From contig JASSKH010000027.1 of NCBI GenBank assembly GCA_031763025.1, forward strand, positions 9,918,241-9,982,240: a stretch of DNA of 64,000 nucleotides, written 5' to 3'. Below are positions 33,331 through 44,700 of the stretch, piece after piece. The notes below the pieces were generated by a model. The model made no database searches, was not told where the DNA came from, and saw nothing but the letters and a program-made list of their open reading frames with translations. Every line of letters begins with the position of its first letter. The first letter of the stretch is position 1. The position numbers and the translations under genes are program-made. This stretch comes from Macrocystis pyrifera. Its lineage: Eukaryota; Sar; Phaeophyceae; Laminariales; Laminariaceae.

Positions 33331-33605
33331 CGCTGCCCCTCCTCCAGCAGCGTGAGCTGTTTTTTGTGCCGCCGATCGATGCTGTACGTGATCATCACCT
33401 TTTTCGGGCAATTGTTTTTCTGTCCTTTGAAGCCTCAATGGGATGTTAATCAAGCAGTATTTTGCCGCCTTGTCTGTCTAATACCAAGGGTGCACAACAA
33501 AAAATCAGCAAAAACCGACACCTGAACGACCGCGACAGAAAAAATTTTACAGCACTCATCACCGCCCCCAACACAACGTCTTCACGACCCTACGGAGGTG
33601 CGCGC
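33331..33605. other. Unassigned
   Basis: Nothing recognised; this is the DNA downstream of the MFS gene's 3' end. Confidence 0.3.
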
Positions 33606-33616
33606 TTATAATAGTA

Positions 33617-33617
<1 letters not shown>

Positions 33618-33662
<45 letters not shown>

Positions 33663-33796
33663 TACATTCACCATCGTCTGTAGCACCCTAGCAGCATGAG
33701 CAGCGGCAGCAAAGCAAGCACCGCGAGGAGGCAAGATCACCATCCGTGACAATATGGTAACCACACAGCAACCACTCTTGGTTTGACCATGCTGCT

Positions 33797-33834
<38 letters not shown>

Positions 33835-33835
33835 C
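33618..33835. repeat. Two (CAG)n microsatellites downstream of the MFS gene
   Basis: About 13 CAG units at 33622-33660 and about 11 at 33796-33829, separated by ~135 bp. They lie 60-270 bp past the MFS stop codon, so they are probably in its 3' UTR as CTG repeats in the transcript. Confidence 0.85.
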
Positions 33836-33893
33836 ACCGAGAAATTCCAATCAGCCACCCAAGACATGACACGACAACACACAAAAATAAAAA

Positions 33894-34089
33894 TCAAGCC
33901 TCCTTGAGCTGCTTCTGCTCTCGCTGGTGGTCGGCCAAAACGGACTCGCCCACGAAGAAAAAGAACAGCGCGCTGACCGTGTAGAAAGCCGCCACGCTCC
34001 AGAGGAGCACGGTCTGCAAGTCGAAGCCCCCTTGCTGAACCAGGGCGCCCATCAAGGGGGGCGCCAGCGTCCCGAACGCTGACAGCGTG
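33894..34089 (-). CDS. MFS exon 8 (last): spans 11-12 and C-terminus
   Basis: 196 nt. It begins with one base that completes Ser with exon 7's last two ('QGVF-S-TLSAFG'). It encodes the end of span 11 and span 12 ('LLWSVAAFYTVSALFFFFVG'), then a charged tail ending in TGA (33896-33894). The acceptor is odd: in transcript sense CAG is preceded by a ~23-nt A run (T run 34093-34115), where a pyrimidine tract would normally be. Confidence 0.88.
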
Positions 34090-37000
34090 CTGTTTTTTTT
34101 TTTTTTTTTTTTTTTCGGTTTGTGGGGTGAAAAACGTCGGACAGGGGGAGGCTATATGTTATTTTTTCGTTTGCCATCTTACAATGTGTACGTCGCGTGA
34201 GTGTCACGTTGAGGACGAGGGCAGAGACAGCTGCAAGCCTCCCTCCACAAAAAAAAAAACGAACAAACAAACAAACATACGAACAAACATGCGAACAAAA
34301 CGAACAAACAAAAAGCAAACAAAAACAAACAAACAGGCTAACAAAACAAACAAACAAACAAAGCAAACAAAAGCAAACAAACAAACAAAAAAAACAAACA
34401 AAGCAAAACAAAGAAAACGAACAAAAAACAAACAAACAAACAAACAAAAAAAAACAAAAAAAAACAAAACGAACAAACAAAAAAAAACAAACAAAACAAA
34501 AAAAACGAAAACAAACAAACGAAACAAACGAACAAAACAAACAAAACAGAACAAACCAAAACAACCACCTGCGAACGAACGCCGGTGCGACCACACAAAC
34601 ATACATACAAGGATTTTCTTCGGAGCGGGAGCAAAAAGATGGAGTCGTTTCTTGTACCAATACGACTTCGTTTGGTTGGCCTTGGACCATTCCGCCAAAT
34701 TATTGCAGTAATATGCCTTCATTGGGGTAATAGTACGGGGGATCATAGTAAATAGGACCAAATATTGTAAGTAAAATTAGCGAAATATATAGGTTTTTGT
34801 GTATGCCGTAGGTCCTATTAACTATGGCCCCCCGCAATAGTAGTCCAAAGCCGCCCACACGAAGTTGCAATTGTGTCATAAACGACAATATTTTCTGGGC
34901 AGCTATAAAGCGACCGATAAGCGGGCGACGCAAGAGGCACATTATCTGTAGCCCAGGGGGTAGAGTCGAGTTGGTGTGTGAGCAAGAGCTGCAAAAAAAG
35001 AGTGCAGCCAAGTTTACCGCCAGCACTTGCCGGTAACGTACGAAATTCGAAAAACAAAAAAAAAATTGGTCACAACAGGCAAAATTTGAAAGTCGAACAG
35101 GCCTTAAGGCTTAAACGCGGCGAACAATAACAGGGTAGTACCAGGTACCAGTACTATTTAGTCCGGGGCAAGGGTTGAGTAGTGCATGGCATGGGGATGA
35201 TATATAGTACGTATAGGCTATAGTATCGAGTAGAGGAGGGTTTGGTACGGGGAGGAAGGCAGCAGTACCGGCAACAACGACGGTTGGTTACGGAAAAGTC
35301 GTACAGCAGTTGTTGGGGCGTCCGCGATTTCTATCGTGTCGAGTTCCCTGCGGAGTCGTCGTGTTATTACGGGGGACCATAGTAAATAGGACCTACGGTA
35401 CACTCGAAAAATTATATATTTACCTATTTTTACTGACAATACTTGGTCCTATTTACTGTGCCCCCCCCGGTAATCCAACAATAACGACGGCAACGCAAGG
35501 AATAAGAAGCCCTGAAGAAATATGACTGAATACTTGTGTATCTAAATGATTGCACTTGTATATATATACCCCACAGCTTGTGAGGTGTCCTCTAGAACAT
35601 TTTTTATGCACGACTATTTTACCAATGTGGTCGAAAATATGATACTCGATTTATTAATACCTGGTATTACGGGGATCCATAGTAAATATGACCCACGGTG
35701 CACACAAAAACCCATACATTTACCTATTTTTTCCAACAATATTTGGTCCTATTTACTATGGCCCCCCGTAATAGCATTCACGTCACAGTCCGAACAGGGA
35801 CTACACCGACGGGTAGAATGACAGCTATCCCTTGTATCCCTACCCACATCTGCTTCATCCCGCCATCGAAGTCTTAAGCCTTTCGTTTCATTAACTACGT
35901 CTTCTATATCGAGCAGCAGCATCCTCCTCCTATCCTGCCGTAGTTTTGCTCGATGCGTATCTTGCGTGTGCCTTACTCTTGTCCCTTACAGCCTCTTTTA
36001 CTTGCTCCTCCCACCGTTCGGCTGCTCTGTTTCATACTATCAACTTCTTCCCCATTACTTTATTTGCCGTGGTCTTAAAAACTGCTCCCATCCTTCTAAT
36101 ATCCTCGCTCCTGCACTGTCCTTCTCCCTTTCGTTCTTCGTTGTGCCTGTGCTTTCCAACAGCTCGGAAAATTGCTCTGCATTTCGGCCATCTCTTCTTG
36201 GAGCTTTTTTATACTTCTTTTACTTCTACTGCTGTAGTTTATCCATTCTCCATCTGTACAATTTCCTACCGCGCCTATTTTTGGTAACTCTCGTCTGCTG
36301 CTGACTGTCCGTCTATATTAGGTAGTGATCCGTACTTCCTGCGTCCGCTGTGCATACGCGTACTTCCGTTTATTTACTATGCTTCCATTTTCTACCACTA
36401 AAAAGTCAAGAATGGAGCTCTCTCCCTTTCGTGTGCACTGTCTGGTCCATTCTGGCCCTGGCTTTTGTACTCTATCGTTCAACGTCTTCACCTCATTGTT
36501 CTTGAGGAACTTGAACATCTCTGCCCCATTCTTCTTCTTCGTTGCTTCCCCATATCCAATGCTCCCATTCGGGTTGCTCGCCTTCCCAATCATTTACTTA
36601 AAATTCCTCACTGGTGTTACTTCTCCTTGCCTTTTATACTTCTGTACATGGACTGCTGCTTCTCCGAACTTCCTCTACCGTACTCTTCGCCTCTGGGGGC
36701 ATATAGATGTTTCCTACGAAATGACCTTTTGCAGCCCCTCGTTCCCCAGGTAGCCATGTCTACCTGGTCGGTGAACACCCGACGTGCTCCGTCCCGGCAT
36801 TGTAGGGATGCGAGGGTCTATCTATGGTCATACGACTACGGCCATGCATGATAATGAGTACACCCCTGGTATCTTCATCCACATGCTTTCGTCGAATTTT
36901 GTGTCTTTGATCACCTCTAATATGCCGCACAGGTATCATTTGACTATTGATAGGGACCCTACTCTCCCCCGCCCCCCTGTTCTTGTTATTGATGTCCCTC

Positions 37001-38678
37001 TTTTTCCCTACCATGCTTACTCTCTAATAGTGCATCCTACGCCCCCCCCCCCCCCCCACCTCTTTCTCCCACGACTCTTGAATTCCCATTGTGTCTAGGC
37101 AGCGCTTACTTACTTTGTTCGGCTATTTCTATCCTTTTGCGCTCTTGCCTGGCGAATCCGCGTACGTTCCATGATCCTACGTATCCTCAGCCTCTTTTTC
37201 GTTTCTCCATCCGCTCTACGCTCGTGATGTGTTCCTTCCCCGTCCTTGCCTCTTATTTGAGCTTTCTTTCCGCGTCCGTTTCCGATGTTGTCTTTGTTTC
37301 TCCCTCATTCCCTTTGGGCCACTTACTGTTTGCTGCCGCCCCTCTCCTCCGTCCACCCTAGGACTACGTCTTAGTTTCGTTGTTCCATTAGCGTCGTATG
37401 CATACCGTCCATCCTACAGCAGTCTTCCAACGCATGCCGGCACTTTTTTTTCTGTTTCTATCCTCTGCCACTCCATGCTCGGTTTCGGTTTTAGCGTGAC
37501 TCGAGAAGGCTCTCCCTCCTTTTCAACTTATCCTAACGCAAAGCAGCACAGTCTTACTTCGTCGTACTTCCTCCTGAGATTGTTCCATATTAAATCTGGG
37601 TTTAGTGTTTTAGTAAAAGAAAAGGTAAGTTGAGTTATTTCAGGCCCATATCTGTTTTGTGTTTCGGTATGGGAAAATAAAACGGTTAGTTGCGTAATTT
37701 CATGGCTATGTCTGGTGTGTGTTTTGATGTGGGGAAAAAAGAAACTGGTTAGTTGAGTTGTTTCATGCTTAAATCTGGTCTGTTCTTTCGTCTAAATCTG
37801 GATTGTGTTTTCGTCTGAGAACAAAAAAGTGGCTAGCTGAGTTACTTCATGTTTGTGTTTTGGTATGGGGGGGAAAAAGTCGACAGTTGATTATTTCCAT
37901 GTCTCAATCCGGTTTGTGTTTTAGGTATGGCAAAACAAAACTGTGATGTCGTGTCTATCGCGTTGTGTCTGCTGTTCCAGTGGGTCTTGTCAATAAGCTA
38001 TTGTTTGCATGGTGTCTGTCTGGTCCATGTGGCATTTGTCCGGGAAGGGGCAGTCTGTACATTGCATGTCTAGTGTCTGGTGACTTGATTTACAGCGTCG
38101 TCACCACTCGACGCGTCACAGGGCGGGGGGGGGGGGGGGGGGTACTCATTATCACGCATGGCCGTAGTCGTATGACCATAGACCCTCGCATCCCTACAAT
38201 GTCGGGACGGAGCATGTCGGGTTTTCGCCGACCAGACAGACATTGGTTGCATCAAAAGGGCGAAGCGAAACGTGAGGTGTCCGGCGAGTCGCATGAAGGG
38301 TGAGCTGTATCCTACTAAGAACCGCTTTTGGGGCGGATTTTCTTGCATATGGATGACAGCGTCAACGAACTGGTGTATGCTCTGGTGTGGCCACTTCCAG
38401 AGACAGCAATGGGTTCACCATGTAACTGCCTCGTGGGTGCCTTACCATATACACACTTTGTGATACGATCAATTCCCTTGTGCAGAGTAAAGGTTCTCCA
38501 CCCCGCACAAAAATGATTTACCTCAGTCGCCAGTCGTGGTGACCGCCCAAAAAAAAAAACGGTACTACCCTGGCTGTCTAGCTCACGCAATGAGAGGCGT
38601 GTTTTACAGAATCGTCGCCAACCGACGCCAACCCAACTATATATACCAGGTATACCAGGTATATATTATAGAGGAAGG

Positions 38679-38715
<37 letters not shown>

Positions 38716-41700
38716 ACTCATTTGTTGCATGCCTTAGTCATTTGAACGTTGACCACGCATCCCTTTCGAGACGGGGAGGGGGGGGGGTATTCACCTGAAC
38801 ACCCCTTGGCCAACGCCTCGGACGTTAGGAGGAAGCCCTTCCTGGAGTATCGTCACCGTGGGTCCGAACCAGCATTCCGCCACGATGTACTCGGCCAGGA
38901 GAAAGCCGAGCGACACATAGAAGTTCGTGCCCGACACTACCCCGATCCAGCAGGGGACGGCGAGCAGACACCCCACCATCGGCACCCACGCTCGCACCCG
39001 CACGTCCTGAAAGAAAACGCACGAAGCGCAGAGCACGGAGCGAGGGAGCGCGGAGCAGACGGCGGGAGCGCGGCGGACAGAGCTAGAGTTAACGGCGAAT
39101 ACCTGGTACATATTTCGTTGGCGGCTTAGGGACGCCTTGGTCGGTCGAGCCGTCGCTCTTGTAGCTATAAATACGAGGGCTTTTCGCGGGCCATGACCCG
39201 ACCCGCGGGTCCGGTGAGGAGGTCTTAAAATAACCTCATGGTTCGGTTCAGAGCAGGAGGTTTTAGAATATCATGGGTCGGGTCGGGTCGAGCCTACCCG
39301 AGCCAACCCGACCCGACCCGACCCGACCCGACTGGACCCGACCCGACCCGACCTTTCTCGCGAGTTTGTTTCTGGCCCGTGAATAGCCCTGATAAATACC
39401 ATTGCCTCTCCGCGAAAAAAAAAAAACGATTTCGATCCTTGTGGGCGGGACGAGCTAGCTGGCGCCGGCTGCAATAAACACAGAACAAAAGACTTGTGGT
39501 ACCCTCCCAAGCAGAGCTAAAAGAGCATCGTGAATAGGCATCATCGGGGGAGCAGCGAAGGTGAGTGAGGCGGAAGGAAAACGGGCCGCGGGATGGAATC
39601 TTTGTGCGGCGGGACCCTTCCCCCCCCCCCCCCCCCGCTCTTTCTCTTTCTCTCTGTTGGTCAATTTATAAGGTACATTAATACTCCGGGATACTGGTGG
39701 TAAATTTAGCAAGAGGTCGCGGGGGGCGGGGGGGGGGGGGGGGGGGTCAGCGGTAAAAGCCACGGCGAACACGTAAGACCGCGCACGTCCCGACGAACAC
39801 ATGGCATGCACAGCCAGCGAGCGGTGTGCGCTTCGACCAGAAACACGGACGTCACGATGCGCACGAGCTCGCCTGGTTCTCATCCCAACCCCCATCCCGC
39901 CTCCCCCCTCGTACCGCTTTTTGTTTTTTTTTTGTTTTTTTTTTCGTCGGCCGGTCACAGCTGGCGATCGAGTTGACAAATCGTTTGTGCGGGGTGGGGA
40001 ACCTTTGCTCCCCGCAAGGGGAATTATCGCATCACTAAGCGTTTATGGTTCGGCACCCACGAGGCAGTTACATAGTACCCCCATTGCTGTCTCTGGAAGT
40101 GACCACGCCGCAAGATAAATTAAGTCATTCAAGCTGCCATCCATATGCCAAGTCCGCCTCAAACGCGGTTCTCAGTAGGATGCAGCAAACCCTTCACGCG
40201 ACTTACCGAGAAACCTCACGGCGCTGCGTGCTTGGTACAAGCAATGCCTGCCTGGTCGATGAAAACCCGACGTGCTCCGTGCCGGCACTGTAGGGATGCG
40301 AGGGTCTATGGTCATACGACTACGGCCGTACATGATATCGACTACATCTCTCCTATCGAGTACCCCCCCCCCTTCCCCGCACCTCCTCCCTAATATCACC
40401 CCCCTCCGCCCCCCCTCTCACTAAGCATCCAAAATTCACCAACTCCTCGCCCCCCTCCCTAAGTACTAAAACATCAGCCCCCCTCTCCCCCCTCCCCCCT
40501 TCCCCCTTCCCCAGAACCTCAAGCACTCAATCAACAACTGCTCCATCGCAGAACAGGCAGACCCGCCCGCCCCAATCACAATCACAGCATTTTTTTCCAA
40601 CCGCACTAACCTGCACAGAGTACTTGTCCGAGATAACGCCTCCCAAGAAAGACGAAAGCAGCCCCCCGCCGGCGACAACGAAGGCGTTCAGGACCGAAAA
40701 CTCCGAGGTGAAAGAAGGGTAGCGCCCCCTGAAGAACGGTGCGCACCACACCCCGATCCCGAAGCCGGCGCAGAACCGGAAGGCCGTGGCCGCGAAGAGC
40801 TGCGCGCGCACCGCACCGCACCGCACCGCACCGCAACGCACCGCAACGCACCGGTCAAGGTTTCGACGGAAGGAGGCGTTTCGACGGGGGGGGGGAAAGG
40901 GGACAGCAAGAAGCACGGTGACGGGCGGTGTTGGTGGTGTTGGTCGTGGTGATGATGGTGGTGGTGGTGGCGGTGGGGGCGGCGGTAGGCACATGTCGAC
41001 GGAGGGAGGAGGGGACAGAAACGAGGGTGGCGAGGGGCGGTGGTGGTGGTAGTCTTCGGTCGCGCGTGCGTAGGTGAGCGCGTCTACAAGATAAAACAGT
41101 GGGGCACAACCGAACCTACATACGTATGACACCTGGGTACAGCAGTAGCATGTTACTCGCCCTAGCAGACATAATTGGGGAAAACAACAATTGGCGGTAG
41201 ACTTGAACGGACACGCGAAACGCCACCGGTTGATTAAAATTCATGTAAAACGCTCAATGGCTACCGAATCAGAACTTAGAAATGGTGTTACCACACCCCT
41301 TCTCCTCTGCAGGATTTTTTTAAGTTAGAGAAGGCGTTGAGATACCCTTGCTTTGGGTAAGGTATGATGAGCATTCTGGTGCAGGGAGCACACCGGTTCA
41401 AGAGCCCGCAAGGCAAGACCCTTCGGGATTTACGCTCGGTAAAAAACGGCTTGGCGCGAAAAAAAAAAAAAAAAAAAGTTGAAAAGAGCGTTTTCCCGTT
41501 CTGCTGTAAATTATTATCACCAGTAGAAAACTTCGGAACGAAACATCGGCGAATACGTACGTAGCGTTCGACAAAGACTTCGGAATGTCCGCACCGGCGT
41601 TTAGCACTCAACGAGCAGCCACCTCAATCGCAGCCCTCTTATATAGCCTCTCTTCCGGCTGAGTCGGGTCTCACGGCAACGTGTGGCGTGAAACGTTTCG

Positions 41701-44700
41701 ACAAGCGCGTTTTAAAACATTGCGCCGCGTTTTGAAACGTTGCGCAGCGTTTTGAAGTTGTGCGCCGCAGGGTTACACGACCCCTTCGCCTCTCGGCGTC
41801 ATGGCTGGCTACGCTGCAAACTACAAACAACATAAACAAACTATCAATAACTTACGTTCATCTTTTTCTAAAAATTACTTGATTATAAGGACCTGCCTCG
41901 CGCTCAGCGAGTCTTACCACGATTTTTTTTGTCGCTTCTACGATCTTTGCTTTCTTCGCGTTCTTTGATTTCTTTGCGTGCTTGCTTGTCGTGCCACATA
42001 CTTTTTTTCCCGGAAAAAGAGGAAAAAAAAATCTCGGAAAAAGAAAAAGTCGATTTTGTTTTTTCAGCGGTTTGGCACTGCTCTATTTCGCTTTTTTTCA
42101 CCGGCTCGTTGAAATTTCTTTTGCACTTTCAGTTCTTTTTCCTGTTTTCTTCTTTCGTCTCGTGTGCGTGCGTGTACTCGGAGCACGGCACCGCGGGCGA
42201 GGCCGGCGCCGTCGCGGCAGTCAGCGGATGCTGGCGGGTAGAGGGGGGGTTGCAATGAGCGTGGTCGCCGTTTTCGTGGCTAGGCGTCGTGTGTGCCTCG
42301 AGACACGAGGGAAGCACGAATGGGCTCTGTCTGGCCTCCATCTGAACAAATAGATTGAGTATGTACGAATCCATAAGGGTCGTTCGGGATTGCAAGATAA
42401 TATTCAAGCGGTGCTTATTTTTGCGTAGAAAGCTGAAGCTCACCGAGAGACGTACGCAGTCTGAGCACCAACATTGTCGAGTTGGCGAACGAGTGTCACG
42501 GTGAGCACAGGGCTTCACGCGGGGCGTGCTACGGGGCTCACTGTGACAGAGAGGAAGGAAACCTTCACCCGGACCGAATCGGTGGCGAGGTGGTCGCGAG
42601 AGGGGCGGGCGACGTACGATGTTGAGAGAGAAGCTCTGCTGTTCGATTTTTTTTTTTTTCGACTGGTGCAAAGTGTTCCAATTAGGCAGAAATTTTTTGT
42701 TGCATGAGAGGGGACGGGGATTCGTGTTTCTTTCCGAAATTTCGGTTTCATTTTCATATTTTTGGCGGTGCTGCTGCTGTGCCGTGCTGTGTTTTCTCTT
42801 CCCTACATACCAGGTACATACAGCATACCAAAAGAACAGAAGCACCCTACCTGGGGTATGTACGTACGTACGGCATGTGAGCGAGCGTAGCGGGCGGAAC
42901 CCGCCCGCGACGCGAAGCGTATGTGGCGTCCGAGCTGCTTTCTCCTCAATGAATGAAGCATGGCGGCGGGACTCTTGGCATTATCAAGTCGCCAGTTTGC
43001 AGCTAACTACACGGGTCATGAAAAAAACAATATTCAATCATGGAACTCTGTCCGCTTCGCATAGTTTGAAGTACTTTTCCTTCCTGAGCGGGCGTAGCGG
43101 GCGGCGTAGAAGCGCCTTGTATATATATATATATCTGTATACCACCAGGTAAGGACGACATAGAACTGTTGTGGCGTTCACGTTTCCAGAAATGCTTGAA
43201 ACTCCAAACGCATTTTGCACAAAAAACAATGGTCCCGTTGGCTTTCCAGCTCAAGTCGCAGGAGCTCTTCCTTCCTGCACATGAATAATAGCATACTGGT
43301 GCTGTAAATGGTCCCTCCATAGTATTGCCGGTATGCACCAGCCAAGCCAGACCGGCATCGTATACAGCGGCAACCAGCACTGCTGCTCCTCAGACCACCA
43401 CACCGGTTAATCCCATCTGCATCAAGCGATTTCACCGGCGCTATACACAGCGGACGGCCGGCACTACTCGTCCGGCACTGCTTGTAGAGGGACTATTATT
43501 ACGGGGGTCCATAGTTAATAGGACTTATGGTATACATAAAAACCTATATATTTTTACCTATTTTTACTGACAATATTTGGTCCTATTTACTATGGACCCC
43601 CGTAATAATACTACTACTGCTGTACTGCTTGCCATAAAAGGGGAGCTCACATGCTACGATATCGGTATACCGTTTTTTTGGCAGAAAACAGTTATTACGA
43701 CTTGACGGACTCCCCAACTGAGGAACTAACTGCTCAATGTCGTACCCAGTACGACTTATCAATTTTCCTGAACAAAATTGTATTATTCGGTGTGCATGCA
43801 CACCCATTAATAGCTGGGCCACGCAATAAAACGCGAGTCGACGGGGGAAGAAAGGGCTGAAGCGTTTTCGCGCTAAAAAATGGAAGGCGCGAACCGTAGT
43901 GGGCAGGGGGAGGAGAAAAGCCTGCGCTATAATAGGTGACCCCGGATCTGAGTCTTATGACTATCAACAGGACGGGAGAGAGAAAAAAGACTAACAAACG
44001 GAGAAGAAGAAATTAAAAGGAGAAAGAAAGAAAGAAAAAACATGGCTCAGATCATGTTGAGGTTTTGACCGTTCAACGTTTCGCCAATCCGGCGTCCCCG
44101 GTGGCTTGGTAGGTGGTTCGCGTGCCTATCAAGATCAATTTCGTGGGTTCAAGTCTCACCGAGTGCATGCTCGTAGGGACTTTTTCTTGCACAAAAAATT
44201 GATCAGCGGAAAGCGCGAGAGCGTGAGTTAGCTACATCCGATGAAAATCGACGAGCAGTGGGAATGCTGAACCCTATGCGCGACAAAAAAAAAAGGCACG
44301 TACCGGGGGGGAGAAGGGACGACACCTGTGACCACGGCTTGTCCAGAAGATCGCTGAGGGTAAAACCTCCTACGAGTTAGGCTGGAAAGTAAAAGTGATG
44401 ATAAAAAAAAAAAAAAAAAAAAACGTTTCGCCAAAAAGCCACTTTTGGTTTTGGGGGGTGAGAGGTACAGTAGAGAGCTCCCACCTTGAAAAAGGAAACT
44501 TCTCTCTCCTCTACCACAACAAGCGTACAACAACAAAAAAAACTTCACAAACCGCTGTGCACTTACCAGCCTGGCCGTGTTGGACTGGAACACGATACGG
44601 AGGGCCTCCTGAAACGATTCCCTATCCTCCGCCTGCTCCGCCCGCCCCCCCTCCCCCTCCCCCGCCGGCGACACCAATTCCCTCGCCTCCTTTTTTTACG

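Noticed and set aside
34052-34761. 200-codon Phe/Val/Cys-rich and Lys/Thr/Asn-rich ORFs
   Set aside because: Translations of the (AAAC)n tract; low-complexity, not proteins.
37089-37633. Ser/Pro/Leu-rich plus-strand ORFs at 37 kb
   Set aside because: Antisense to the decayed LINE endonuclease region; no independent support.
39285-39358. (CCCGA)n considered as an interstitial telomere
   Set aside because: It is not a telomere-type T/A-G repeat I recognise, and it lies inside an MFS intron among other microsatellites.
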